DNA from: an uncultured Flavobacteriaceae bacterium
GTDB lineage: Bacteria > Bacteroidota > Bacteroidia > Flavobacteriales > Flavobacteriaceae
Direction of reading: 5' to 3'
Assembly: GCA_947497145.1 (NCBI GenBank)
Contig: CANMFQ010000001.1
Location: 363,652 to 427,651 of the forward strand
Length of the DNA stretch: 64,000 bases
Positions 34,681 to 44,146 of this stretch are shown here, in pieces. How positions within the stretch are numbered: position 1 is the stretch's first letter; each line of letters starts with the position of its first letter. The position numbers and the translations under genes were made by a program. The notes below the pieces were generated by a model that was given only the letters and a program-made list of their open reading frames with translations, was not told where the DNA came from and did no database searches.

Positions 34681-35616
34681 CTAGCTGTTTTTGTGCTGTA
34701 ATGGCAGGCTCATCTCATCAAAAGAAAGTACGGTGTGATACCCTTTATTTTTAAAATATGTAGGGGTGTACATGCTGTTTCCAGTAGCCATAATAAAATC
34801 ACCACCCCAGCCCCCCAGGCTTTTTATAGCACCCGTATAGTCGGCAAATTGTGCTGTTTTAATTGTGGGGACACCAAGCGCCTGTGAAAGTAACTGTTCG
34901 TGTTCGGTTAGTAGTAGTTCAAATTCAGTAAGGTGTTTGCATTCAATCATCTTTTTTGTAACTAAACTAATCGCCTTGGTGAGTTCCTTTTTGTCTATTT
35001 CTTTTTGTCGATAAGCATGAATGGCATCTCTGCTATTTTTCTTTTTGTTAAGATGGATGAAAAAAAGTGCATCTGTAAAAGCAGGGTAGGCCCTAACTTC
35101 CTCAACGCTTGCTCTGTTGTTATTAATTTTAAAAAGAATAGGCGTATTGTGTTGTGCGCAGGCAATGTCGTAACCACTACCGCCAAAGGTTTGTGCTAGT
35201 AACTCATATGCGTTTACGTTGGCCCATTGTGCTACGGTATAAATGAGTGTTGAAGAGGAGCCTAGCCCCCAATCTCTGGCAAAAGTTAATGTGGTGGTAA
35301 CCTTAAATCCGGTGCTAGCTACTAAGAAATTTGGATTGAGGTTTTTACATGCCTTTAAAATTTTTTGCAAGGCTTTTGAGGTGTCTTTGTCTGAGGCGTT
35401 TATTGTTTCAAAATCATTTAAGGTATAGGTGCCTTGAAACCAAATAGTACCTTTTTCGTCAATGCTTTTCCAGCAGAGTTGTTGTGATTCTTGTGGAGTT
35501 ATTTGTAAATGTTGCCCAAATTTGGTCGGTATTGCCCATGCTAAAGCGCCATCAAGAACAGCGTATTCCCCAGATAATAAGAGCTTTCCATTGCCGTAAA
35601 AATGTGTTGTGTTCAT
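34681..35616 (-). CDS. GYDIA-family GHMP kinase (probable mevalonate-pathway kinase)
   Basis: This 311-residue protein has the GHMP fold: MNTTHFYGNGKLLLSGEYAVLDGA at the N-terminus (substrate loop), DWGLGSSSTLIYTVAQW (ATP phosphate loop) and the family-defining FGGSGYDIACAQ motif. It belongs to the GYDIA group that NCBI names as a separate kinase type, found beside HMG-CoA reductase in flavobacteria. It lies 73 bases downstream of the reductase gene. Phosphorylation of mevalonate or phosphomevalonate is the likely reaction, but no biochemical proof is known to me. Confidence 0.9.
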   Translation of the reverse strand: MNTTHFYGNGKLLLSGEYAVLDGALAWAIPTKFGQHLQITPQESQQLCWKSIDEKGTIWFQGTYTLNDFETINASDKDTSKALQKILKACKNLNPNFLVASTGFKVTTTLTFARDWGLGSSSTLIYTVAQWANVNAYELLAQTFGGSGYDIACAQHNTPILFKINNNRASVEEVRAYPAFTDALFFIHLNKKKNSRDAIHAYRQKEIDKKELTKAISLVTKKMIECKHLTEFELLLTEHEQLLSQALGVPTIKTAQFADYTGAIKSLGGWGGDFIMATGNSMYTPTYFKNKGYHTVLSFDEMSLPLQHKNS

Positions 35617-35689
35617 TTGGTACTAAGGTTCTAAAAAACGAATGCGTATGGATTTGAAAAAAAGCTGCCGATCATAATTTTAGTCGGCT

Positions 35690-37012
35690 TTAGGTATTTG
35701 AATTTCGTAATTTTTCAAAGGCTTCAACAACGGCGCTATGGGTTGCTGCATGTTGTTTGAAATGTTGTGTCAATATATTTTTTTCTTCTGCTGTAGCCCC
35801 TAATTGATTTAAAATATTTAGTAGGTGCATCTTCATGTGCCCTTCTTGAATGCCCGTGGTGACTAATGAGCGAACGGCAGCAAAATTTTGTGCTAGTCCG
35901 GCAACGGCAACAATTTGCATCAATTCTTTGGCAGATGGTTTTTGTAAAATTTCTAATGCCAGTTTTACTAATGGATGAAGATTAGTAAGTCCGCCAATAG
36001 TTCCAATGGCTAAAGGTATTTCAATCCAAAATTTAAAAATACCATCTTCAATGCAGGCATCGGTGAGGCTTGTATAGCGCCCATCTTTGGAAGCATAGGC
36101 ATGAATAGCAGCTTCAACCGCTCTAAAATCATTTCCCGTAGCTAAAATAACAGCATCAATACCGTTCATAATGCCTTTGTTGTGGGTTACAGCTCTGTGT
36201 GGCTCAACCTTAGCGATAGTAACTGCACGAACCATTTTTTGTGCGAATGCCATGGCCTCCTCATCGGCTATTGTTAGTTCATTTACAGGGCAGCTAACTT
36301 CTGCTCTAACCAAACATTGTGGCACATAATTGCTAAGAATACTCATAACAATTTCAAGGTCTTTTTCTTGTGCGTTAAAGGCGCTGTATGTTTGTGCTTC
36401 CTGTTTAAAGGTTTGGGCAAACTGCTCTAAACAAGAGTTAATGAAATTGGCTCCCATAGCATCAAGGGTCTCAAAGGTGCAATGTAGCTGATAATACCCT
36501 TTTAAGTCATGCGTTTTATCTCTTAGTTCAATGGCCGAAATGCCTCCGCCACGCTTTTGCATATTTTTGGTAATATGCGCTGCTGTTGCGTGTAGTTTTG
36601 GTAACACAAATTCGAAAAAAGCCGTTAGTTTTTCACTATCACCGTAATACATAAAATGAACTTGGCCTATTTTTTCTGTGCCGATAACGGTGGTTTTAAA
36701 ACCGCCACGTTCTAACCAAAATTTTGCCGCTTTACTAGCTGCCGCAACCACCGAACTTTCTTCAATAGCCATGGGAAGGGCATATAGTTTGTCGTTAATG
36801 AGAAAATTAGGGGCTATTCCAAGCGGTAAGTAATAATTAGAAATGGTATTTTCTATAAATTCATCATGCAATTTTTGAAGCCCTGTATTCGCATTCCAAT
36901 AGCGTTTTAAAATTGCTTTTGCCTCTTTGGGCTCTTGGGTGTAATTAGAGACTATCCAGTCTATTTTTTCTTCTTTCGTCAGTTTTGAAAAACCCTCAAT
37001 AGGCGTGTTCAT
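35690..37012 (-). CDS. mvaA: Hydroxymethylglutaryl-CoA reductase, class II type
   Basis: This 440-residue protein carries the class II fold: an N-terminal SKLTKEEKIDWI helix, PLGIAPNFLIND and PMAIEESSVVAAASKAAKFW (catalytic Glu and Ser/Ala region). Near the middle is NKGIMNGIDAVILATGNDFRA with the catalytic Lys/Asp area, and a late AALAQNFAAVRSL-like segment (AGLAQNFAAVRSL). It interconverts HMG-CoA and mevalonate. It is paired with the GYDIA kinase in the minus direction, so the pair supplies two steps of the mevalonate route to isoprenoids. The upstream region is divergent with the DPP IV gene. Confidence 0.93.
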   Translation of the reverse strand: MNTPIEGFSKLTKEEKIDWIVSNYTQEPKEAKAILKRYWNANTGLQKLHDEFIENTISNYYLPLGIAPNFLINDKLYALPMAIEESSVVAAASKAAKFWLERGGFKTTVIGTEKIGQVHFMYYGDSEKLTAFFEFVLPKLHATAAHITKNMQKRGGGISAIELRDKTHDLKGYYQLHCTFETLDAMGANFINSCLEQFAQTFKQEAQTYSAFNAQEKDLEIVMSILSNYVPQCLVRAEVSCPVNELTIADEEAMAFAQKMVRAVTIAKVEPHRAVTHNKGIMNGIDAVILATGNDFRAVEAAIHAYASKDGRYTSLTDACIEDGIFKFWIEIPLAIGTIGGLTNLHPLVKLALEILQKPSAKELMQIVAVAGLAQNFAAVRSLVTTGIQEGHMKMHLLNILNQLGATAEEKNILTQHFKQHAATHSAVVEAFEKLRNSNT

Positions 37013-37157
37013 GCAGTAAATGATTTGTTAGGCAAAGATAGTAATTAGCTGTTTTATAGTCTCTGCTATTACTAAATTGATTTCTTTTTTATACTAAAGT
37101 GTGGTTTTTGTTATAATTATTAGTAAACTTGGGAAATTTAACTCATTTCAAATATTT

Positions 37158-39320
37158 ATGAAGAAATTAAACATTTTGTTTTTTTTGGTAGTTTGCTGTG
37201 TAACCAGCTCTTTTGCGCAAACTCAAAAAATTACTGTTGAGGCTATTTATCAGGGTGCTTTTAGAACAGAAGGTCTAGAAGCGCTTCGTTCAATGAAAAA
37301 CGGAAAACAATACACTATTCTTAATGTTGATAATCTTGGTAATACTACAGTTGATAAGTATGACTATACTACTTTAGCGAAGGTTGAAACCATTGTTTCA
37401 TCGGCTGATTTGGATGGTATTCAGCGTTTTTCTTCTTATGAATTTACCAGTGATGAGTCTAAGTTGTTATTGGCTACTGAGGTAGAGCCTATTTTTAGAC
37501 ATTCAAGATTGGGTATTTTTTATGTGTATGATATCGCTTCAAAAAGCCTGACTAAAATTGCCTCGACTAAAATTCAAGAACCAGTAATAGCTCCTAATGG
37601 GAAACAGGTGGCTTACGTTGCAGACAATAATATCTACCTTTTTGATATGACCACCAATACGACCAAGCAACTAACCACAGATGGGGTCAAGAACAAGATT
37701 ATTAATGGTGTTACCGATTGGGTATATGAAGAGGAATTTGCTTTTGTAAGGGCTTTTGAATGGAATGCCGATGGTTCTAAAATCGCCTTTTTGCGTTTTG
37801 ATGAAACCAACGTACCTGAATTTTCTATGGATGTTTATGGTACGGAGTTGTATCCTAAGCCATACGTTTTTAAATATCCAAAGGCAGGTGAGGCTAATTC
37901 TGAAATATCATTGCATATGTATGATGTGCAATCGGGAAGTACGACCAAAATTGATGTAGGTGACGCCTACTATATACCCAGAATTAAATGGATGAATCAT
38001 CCTGACCATTTGAGTGTTCAGACTTTAAATAGACATCAAAATCATTTAAAATTTTATGATGTGAATGCCAAGCGTAATGAAGTTATTGTTTTGTTAGAGG
38101 AAAAGGATGCGGCTTATGTTGATATCACTGATAATCTTACGTTTTTAGCAGATGATAGTTTTATTTGGACAAGTGAAAAAGATGGTTGGAATCATATTTA
38201 CCTGTACAATTCAGACGGAAAACTTCAAAATCAAATAACCAAAGGAGAGTGGGAAGTAACACAATACTACGGTTATGATCAAAATGAAGATAAAGTATAC
38301 TATCAGTCTACAGAAAATGGCTCTATCAACAGAGGTGTTTACAGCATAGAAAGTAACGGGAAACGAAAGAAAAGTTTAGCAGTAACCGCAGGTACAAATG
38401 CTGCCGATTTCAGTGCCGATTTTACGTATTTTATTAATACCTATTCTAGTGCTGATGTACCGTATACATATACGTTACACAAGGCCTTGTCAGGGAAAAA
38501 AATAAAAGATATTAAAGATAATTCTAAGTTATTGGGTAGGTTGAAGAACTATGAGATGGCATCGAAGGAGTTTTCTACTTTGGCTATTAATGGTAACGAC
38601 TTAAATATGTATATCATCAAACCTAAGAATTTTGATGCTTCAAAAAAGTATCCCTTGTTATTATACCAATATAGTGGGCCTGGTTCTCAAAACGTAGCTA
38701 ATAAATGGCATAGCGCTAATGACTATTGGCATCAAATATTAGCATCAGAAGGTTATGTTGTTGCTTGTATAGATGGTCGCGGAACCGGTTTTAAAGGACG
38801 AGATTTTAAAAAGGTAACTTATATGAATCTGGTAAAATACGAAACAGAAGACCAAATTGCAGCTGCCGAAAAATTAAGTGAATTACCGTATATTGATGCA
38901 GCTAGAACAGGCATTTGGGGATGGAGTTTTGGAGGAGACATGGCTACCAATTGTCTTTTGAAAGGTAATAGTGTTTTTGAAACCGCAATTGCAGTTGCGC
39001 CAGTAACTTCATGGCGTTTTTATGATACGGTTTATACCGAGCGATTTATGCGAACACCGGCAGAAAATCCGGATGGTTATGATGATAATTCACCTTTAAA
39101 CTACCCTGAATTGTTGAAAGGAAAATTTTTGCTTATTCATGGGTCAGGTGATGATAATGTACATGTTCAAAATAGTATGCGAATGATTGAAGCTTTGGTA
39201 CAAGCAAATAAACAGTTTGATTGGGCAATATACCCCGATAAAAATCACGGGATTTATGGCGGTAATACCAGAATTCAATTGTTCAATAAAATGACCAACT
39301 TTATTAAAACTAACTTGTAA
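37158..39320 (+). CDS. Dipeptidyl peptidase IV (S9 family)
   Basis: Starting at the ATG at 37158 gives 720 residues with a signal peptide (MKKLNILFFLVVCCVTSSFAQ). A DPP IV beta-propeller covers the N-terminal half, with the double-Glu region VYEEEFAFVRAFEW that binds the substrate amino terminus. The alpha/beta hydrolase domain has GWSFGGDMATN (catalytic Ser near residue 590), HGSGDDNVHVQNS (Asp) and DKNHGIYGG (His). It removes Xaa-Pro or Xaa-Ala dipeptides in the periplasm or on the surface. The POT transporter gene follows 19 bases later, so the pair takes up the released dipeptides. Confidence 0.93.
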   Translation: MKKLNILFFLVVCCVTSSFAQTQKITVEAIYQGAFRTEGLEALRSMKNGKQYTILNVDNLGNTTVDKYDYTTLAKVETIVSSADLDGIQRFSSYEFTSDESKLLLATEVEPIFRHSRLGIFYVYDIASKSLTKIASTKIQEPVIAPNGKQVAYVADNNIYLFDMTTNTTKQLTTDGVKNKIINGVTDWVYEEEFAFVRAFEWNADGSKIAFLRFDETNVPEFSMDVYGTELYPKPYVFKYPKAGEANSEISLHMYDVQSGSTTKIDVGDAYYIPRIKWMNHPDHLSVQTLNRHQNHLKFYDVNAKRNEVIVLLEEKDAAYVDITDNLTFLADDSFIWTSEKDGWNHIYLYNSDGKLQNQITKGEWEVTQYYGYDQNEDKVYYQSTENGSINRGVYSIESNGKRKKSLAVTAGTNAADFSADFTYFINTYSSADVPYTYTLHKALSGKKIKDIKDNSKLLGRLKNYEMASKEFSTLAINGNDLNMYIIKPKNFDASKKYPLLLYQYSGPGSQNVANKWHSANDYWHQILASEGYVVACIDGRGTGFKGRDFKKVTYMNLVKYETEDQIAAAEKLSELPYIDAARTGIWGWSFGGDMATNCLLKGNSVFETAIAVAPVTSWRFYDTVYTERFMRTPAENPDGYDDNSPLNYPELLKGKFLLIHGSGDDNVHVQNSMRMIEALVQANKQFDWAIYPDKNHGIYGGNTRIQLFNKMTNFIKTNL

Positions 39321-39339
39321 TTAATACCTAGCGCTTATT

Positions 39340-40872
39340 ATGACTGATAACACAGAATTTTCGAATCAAAAACAACTTTTTGGGCATCCAGTAGGCTTGT
39401 TTTATTTGTTCTTTGCAGAACTTTGGGAACGCTTTAGTTTCTATGGTATGCGTGCCTTGTTGACATTGTATATGATAGATGTCATTTTTGAGGCAATAGC
39501 AGAACGCGATTTTGCCACGGCCGCAGTTTATGCATCTTATGGTTCTTTGGTATATGCATCAACGGTAATAGGAGGGCAGATTTCGGATAAGATTTTAGGA
39601 ATGCGAAATTCTATTTTCTTAGGGGGTATTTTGATGTCTATTGGTCATTTTGTTTTGGCAATAGAGAATAATACAGCCTTTTTCTTAGCCTTAGCGTTAA
39701 TCATAGTAGGAAATGGTTTTTTCAAACCAAACATATCTACTTTTGTAGGCTCCTTATATCCACATGGTGACCCTAAAAAAGATTCAGGATTTACCATTTT
39801 TTATATGGGTATTAATATCGGAGGCTGGGTGGCTCCTTTATTGTGTGGTTGGCTTGCTGCTGAATACGGATGGCATTATGGTTTTGGGCTTGCTGGTATA
39901 GGGATGTTAACCGGACTTATCTTCTTCTGGAGTGGGATTAAAAAAAATGTATTTGGAGACCGTGGGTTACCACCTAATGAAGAAGTAATGTCAAAAAAGG
40001 TGCTAGGCATACAGCAAGGTATTTTGGTTCCTGTTTTGGCGGTATTGGCTGCTCCGGTAATTGCATACCTCCTTTCAGCATATCAATCTTTGGGAGAAGA
40101 AGGTACCTTTTTGGGCGACCAAAATATTGTTAATATTATTTTTAAGCTCATCGGTGTTTCTATTCTTGTTTATTTGGGCAGTATTATGTATAAAGCCACT
40201 TTAGATGAACGTAAAAAATTGTTTGTAGCTGTATTGATTACATTCTTTATGACAATTTTTTGGGGTTTTCACGAACTTTCAGGTAGTGTTATCACCTTGT
40301 TTGCCTCTCGAAATGTAGATTTAACTATTATGTCTGCCTCTCAAACAAACTCCTTGAACTCCATGTTTATTATTATGTTGGCTATTCCTATTTCCTTGAT
40401 GTGGACGTATTTGAGTAAAAAGAAAAGTAACCCACGAACACCGTATAAATTTGGACTAGGATTACTCTTTGCAGGTATTAGTTTTTATATTTTATCACTA
40501 AGTGCGGGTAGCGCTAATGAAAGTGGTTTGGTTCCTTTTAGCTATCTTTTGATAATGTATTTTTTACTTTCTATCGGAGAACTTTTTATGTCGCCTGTTG
40601 GATTGTCAAAAATAACTGATTTGTCGCCGAAACGAATTGTAGCCTTTATGATGGGTGTTTGGTTCTTATCATCGGCATTTGCTTTTCAGGTGGTTGGTTT
40701 TATTGGTAAACAGCTTGCAATAGAGAGTGATGATAAAAATATTGGCGGATTTGATACCTTAACCGTATATACTGACGGATTTGATTTAATAGCTAAATAT
40801 GCCATTGGAGCTGGTTTGTTAGTATTATTAGCATCTCCTTTAATTAAAAAACTCATGGGGAAAGTACATTAA
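39340..40872 (+). CDS. Proton-coupled oligopeptide transporter (POT/PTR2 family)
   Basis: This 510-residue inner membrane protein has about 12-14 membrane helices. It carries the POT signatures: ELWERFSFYGMRALLTLYM in helix 1 (ExxERFxYYG, proton coupling), GGQISDKILG, and FTIFYMGINIGGWVAPLLCG, the PTR2 motif. It imports di- and tripeptides with protons. The gene lies 19 bases after the DPP IV gene on the same strand and ends at a terminator shared with the opposing comEC gene, so the pair is a peptide-scavenging unit. Confidence 0.93.
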   Translation: MTDNTEFSNQKQLFGHPVGLFYLFFAELWERFSFYGMRALLTLYMIDVIFEAIAERDFATAAVYASYGSLVYASTVIGGQISDKILGMRNSIFLGGILMSIGHFVLAIENNTAFFLALALIIVGNGFFKPNISTFVGSLYPHGDPKKDSGFTIFYMGINIGGWVAPLLCGWLAAEYGWHYGFGLAGIGMLTGLIFFWSGIKKNVFGDRGLPPNEEVMSKKVLGIQQGILVPVLAVLAAPVIAYLLSAYQSLGEEGTFLGDQNIVNIIFKLIGVSILVYLGSIMYKATLDERKKLFVAVLITFFMTIFWGFHELSGSVITLFASRNVDLTIMSASQTNSLNSMFIIMLAIPISLMWTYLSKKKSNPRTPYKFGLGLLFAGISFYILSLSAGSANESGLVPFSYLLIMYFLLSIGELFMSPVGLSKITDLSPKRIVAFMMGVWFLSSAFAFQVVGFIGKQLAIESDDKNIGGFDTLTVYTDGFDLIAKYAIGAGLLVLLASPLIKKLMGKVH

Positions 40873-40878
40873 TACCCT

Positions 40879-42894
40879 TCATTTAAAATAATAAGCTCCC
40901 TTTTCGCTAGTATAGTGAAAAGGGAGTTTTCTTTTTAGGCAGGTTTGTTTCCAACGTTTAATGTAGCTTTTGTAGTTGCTACCATCAGCGATGATTTCTT
41001 TGGGGTTAAGAGAATCAATCAATCGGTCTAAATTAATTTTAGGAGATTGGGTTAATACAACATAGTGCGTAGCTTGTTTGGTATGCATGGCAGAACTGTC
41101 AATCACCAATATGGTTTTGTTGTTGACAAAATAGCTGTTTTGTAGCTTTTTATAACTGATAGCCGATATTCGTTCACCTATTTTATAATCGGTAATGATA
41201 CGCTCAGCCTTGTTTTTGTTTTTTACGTGTACGGCTAATGTTGTTCCGTAGCGATGTAGTAGTATAGTGTTTTTGGATTGATGCGCTAGTAATAAGTCTT
41301 CTTTTTGTGTAGCTGTATAGGTAGTGTAAAAGCACCAAATTTGAAATGTGATGATGCCCACGAGTACATAGCTTGCTTTTTTGAAGTTTATGTTGGTTAA
41401 AGCAAAAATAGTTGCAATGATAATGAAGTAGGATAGCAATAGCTGAATAGCATCAAATGATATAGCTTTAAAAATAAAAGCTTCCTGCTCTGCAACCCAA
41501 GCGATAAGGGTATTCATTAGGTGGATAAGGGTGTTATATAGTTCGACAATAAAATGGGGTAAGCTATTGCATAAGGCGAGTACAATGACTAAAATACCCA
41601 TCCCTAAAATGAGACCCAAAAATGGAATGATGATAAGGTTTGATACAAAGAATAGACTTGGAAATTGGTGAAAATAAAACAAGCTAATGGGTAATACACC
41701 AACTTGTGCAGCACAACTAACAGACAGTAATTGCCCTATTTTTTTTACTATCAAATTTTTAGGCGATACTAGTTGTTGTAGTAAAGGATATATCCACACA
41801 ATGGCAATTACGGCGGCATAGCTCATTTGAAACCCTGCTTGAAAAAGTAACATAGGGTTTATGACTAATAGAATAAAGCCCATTGAAAGGGCTAAAATAT
41901 TGAAGGTATTGGAGGGGCGGTTTAAATAGAGAGCATAAGCAACAAATGAAAACATGGCTACCGCACGTACAACTGAGGCTGAGAAACCAGCAATTAGTGC
42001 AAAACACCATAGTAACACCACTATGGTAATAAGTTTTATCGTTTTTCCTTTGGGCAGTCGTTCTAGGGGGTGTAATAAGAACTGAAGTATGGCAAGTAAA
42101 ATGCCAATATGTAAACCAGAAACCGCCAAAATATGAACTGCACCAGCATTTTTATAGTGCGTATAGGTTGTTTCTGATAAATGGGTGCGTTGTCCTAATA
42201 ATAGCGCTTGAATAATGCTTAGCTCTTCTGTTCCAAAATTTGCCTGTTGCAATTTAGAAGTGATTTTTGAGCGTAAAGTGGCTGCAAGGCCATAAATGGT
42301 CGTTGATTGATGTTTTGTTTGCAAATGATTGTCTCCTCGTAAATAAAATTGATGGTAAATGCCTAATCCTTTTAAATAGCTTTTGTAATCAAATTGATGC
42401 GGGTTTAGTGGTGCATTTATTTCAGAAAGTTTTCCTATAGCTAGTAGCTCATTATCAACAACCCATTTTTGCATATCAGGAATAGAAACAGATGAAAGTA
42501 TTATTTTACCAGTAGTTGCTCGTCCGTCCATAGAAAGTACCTTGACAATGTATCTATTGGAGTAGATGGAAGATTTAAGCGCTTCTTCAATTTTAAATTT
42601 CCAAACATGTTGTTGATTGTAATGTTGGTGTGAATAATGATTTGCCTGATTTTGGGGTTTTGATAGCGAAATGGCTGATATTCCTAGGCTAAAAGTGGTG
42701 AGTACTGCTAGTACGCCAAAGGTGCTCGTGTTTTTAGTCTGTTTTTTGAAAAACACAAAAGCTAAAAAGCCTATGCAAAGAAGAGTGAAAATAACTGCGA
42801 TAGGAATTTTTACATCAAAATAATGTCCTGCTAATATGCCTAAAATTAAATAGAGGCATAGCTTGATAGGGACAAATTTTAAAAGCTGCATCAC
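40879..42894 (-). CDS. comEC: ComEC/Rec2-family competence membrane channel
   Basis: This 671-residue protein has N-terminal membrane helices and a DUF4131 domain (to about residue 190). The Competence domain follows, with the motif HILAVSGLHIGILLAIL (near residue 255) and many helices. A C-terminal extracytoplasmic part of about 150 residues holds no HxHxDH metallo-beta-lactamase motif, so unlike Gram-positive ComEC it lacks that nuclease domain. The protein forms the pore for single-stranded DNA uptake across the inner membrane. Its 3' end contains the terminator of the opposing gene. A hairpin-repeat region lies upstream. Confidence 0.9.
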   Translation of the reverse strand: MMQLLKFVPIKLCLYLILGILAGHYFDVKIPIAVIFTLLCIGFLAFVFFKKQTKNTSTFGVLAVLTTFSLGISAISLSKPQNQANHYSHQHYNQQHVWKFKIEEALKSSIYSNRYIVKVLSMDGRATTGKIILSSVSIPDMQKWVVDNELLAIGKLSEINAPLNPHQFDYKSYLKGLGIYHQFYLRGDNHLQTKHQSTTIYGLAATLRSKITSKLQQANFGTEELSIIQALLLGQRTHLSETTYTHYKNAGAVHILAVSGLHIGILLAILQFLLHPLERLPKGKTIKLITIVVLLWCFALIAGFSASVVRAVAMFSFVAYALYLNRPSNTFNILALSMGFILLVINPMLLFQAGFQMSYAAVIAIVWIYPLLQQLVSPKNLIVKKIGQLLSVSCAAQVGVLPISLFYFHQFPSLFFVSNLIIIPFLGLILGMGILVIVLALCNSLPHFIVELYNTLIHLMNTLIAWVAEQEAFIFKAISFDAIQLLLSYFIIIATIFALTNINFKKASYVLVGIITFQIWCFYTTYTATQKEDLLLAHQSKNTILLHRYGTTLAVHVKNKNKAERIITDYKIGERISAISYKKLQNSYFVNNKTILVIDSSAMHTKQATHYVVLTQSPKINLDRLIDSLNPKEIIADGSNYKSYIKRWKQTCLKRKLPFHYTSEKGAYYFK
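40896..40936 (+). terminator. Intrinsic terminator that lies within the comEC 3' coding end
   Basis: CTCCCTTTTCGC (40896-40907) pairs with GTGAAAAGGGAG (40915-40926) with one G-U pair, a seven-base loop and a T-rich tract (40927-40936). It ends the POT transporter transcript. The stem is also the last codons of comEC on the minus strand (stop at 40879), so one sequence serves both. Confidence 0.85.
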
Positions 42895-42960
42895 ATGTAT
42901 TCTTACGATACAAGATACAGAAATATATTGTAAATTGTTTTTTGAGGATTAAAAGTGTTG

Positions 42961-43310
42961 AAGCATAAAAGACCGCTGCGCTGTAGGAACTAAAAACAGC
43001 GACTTTTTTTCTTATGAATGAAACAAGAGTCAAGAGACAAGACCGCTGCGCTACAAGAATCAAGAAACAAGACCGCTGCGCTGTAAGAACAAAGAACAAA
43101 GAACAGAGAACAGAGAACAGTAGTCCTGTTTCTTGATTCTTGATTCTCTTCTCCTTTCTCTTTGCTCTCTTCTCTCCGCTTCACTTGTAAATGTCTTGCC
43201 GTTTTAGGTATAAAGACCGCTGTGCTGCAAGAAAAGGAATAATTGAATCACATTAGTCCTGTTTCTTGATTCTCTTCTCCCTTCTCTTTTACTCTTTTCT
43301 ATCTTCATTA
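42961..43310. repeat. Intergenic hairpin and pyrimidine-tract repeats upstream of comEC (480-bp gap)
   Basis: The gap at 42895-43374 holds no gene. The word GACCGCTGCGCT occurs at 42971-42982, 43041-43052 and 43071-43082, with GACCGCTGTGCT at 43215-43226. CAAGAATCAAGAAAC (43054-43068) is a perfect reverse complement of 43128-43142, giving a long hairpin. TAGTCCTGTTTCTTGATTCT occurs at 43121-43140 and about 43254-43273, each time followed by a pure C/T tract. The block is low-complexity and codes for nothing credible. Confidence 0.8.
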
Positions 43311-43374
43311 GCCATAACTCTCACGTTGAATGGCTCTTATTTCCTGGCTCATTTCGCTTTAGTTTAGCAGCTAT

Positions 43375-43926
43375 TTAAAGAATACGAGTGGCTTTTACAA
43401 AGGCAGAATTCCAATATCCTTCTCGTAATGAAGAAACAATTACCCCTCTCGATGAGGAAGCGTGAATGAACTTTATATCATTGTTTTTTACCGCGACCAC
43501 CATGCCTACATGATTGATGCGCTTACCACTTTTACGTGTTTTAAAGAATAATAAATCACCTTTAGCAACTTTGTTAATGTTAATGCGTTTGCCTTCCTCT
43601 GCCATTTGATAGGATATGCGTGGTAGTTGTATTTGGTGTTTTCCAAAAGCTACATATACCAAGCCAGAACAATCCATACCCTTTTTTGTAGTGCCGCCAA
43701 ATTTATAGCGAGTGCCAGAAAATGTAAGTGCGGTATTTATAATGTGGTCAGCTTTAGTTACGGCTCTTGTTCGATACGATTTTTCTTTTTGTTTGTTTCT
43801 TGATGTGGTTTTTGATGGGGCTACACTTACGGTTCTTTTTTTAGATTTACTATAACTGGTTTTCTTTTTTGCCGTTCCACAACTGGCTATCAATAAGCAT
43901 AAAAGTAAATAGGGAAGTATGCGCAT
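43375..43926 (-). CDS. NlpC/P60 (C40) cysteine peptidase lipoprotein
   Basis: This 183-residue protein has a lipoprotein signal (LLLCLLIASCGT; lipid Cys near residue 16) and a basic linker to about residue 60. The NlpC/P60 domain has the catalytic Cys in KKGMDCSGLVYVAFG, the His in KRINHVGMVVAV and the third residue in KFIHASSSRGV. It cuts the D-Glu/meso-DAP bond of peptidoglycan peptides. Intergenic hairpin repeats lie on both sides, and its own upstream spacer is about 390 bases. It is small and complete. Confidence 0.9.
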   Translation of the reverse strand: MRILPYLLLCLLIASCGTAKKKTSYSKSKKRTVSVAPSKTTSRNKQKEKSYRTRAVTKADHIINTALTFSGTRYKFGGTTKKGMDCSGLVYVAFGKHQIQLPRISYQMAEEGKRININKVAKGDLLFFKTRKSGKRINHVGMVVAVKNNDIKFIHASSSRGVIVSSLREGYWNSAFVKATRIL

Positions 43927-44146
43927 CTACATTTGGGAATTTTACCACTTTAAGGCATCAAAATTAGAAAAAATCGCATGAAAATGGTCGAATTATCATA
44001 GAAAATAGATGAAATACCCAAACGCAGCTACTTTTTGATAAAGAGCTTTCTATGTTAAATCAGCTTTATATGTAAGGACTTTGTAATAGTATTTCGTCTA
44101 ACTTCTATTTGGAAATGTGTTACAGTATAAGGAATAGGTTGCAGAA

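Noticed and set aside
42815..43184. Two minus-strand open frames upstream of comEC
   Set aside because: They run through the low-complexity hairpin repeats and give Ser/Leu/Cys-rich protein; they are by-products of the repeat.
42961..43230. CRISPR-like array
   Set aside because: The repeated words are 12 bases, unevenly spaced, and no cas genes are present. The arms are inverted, not regular direct repeats.
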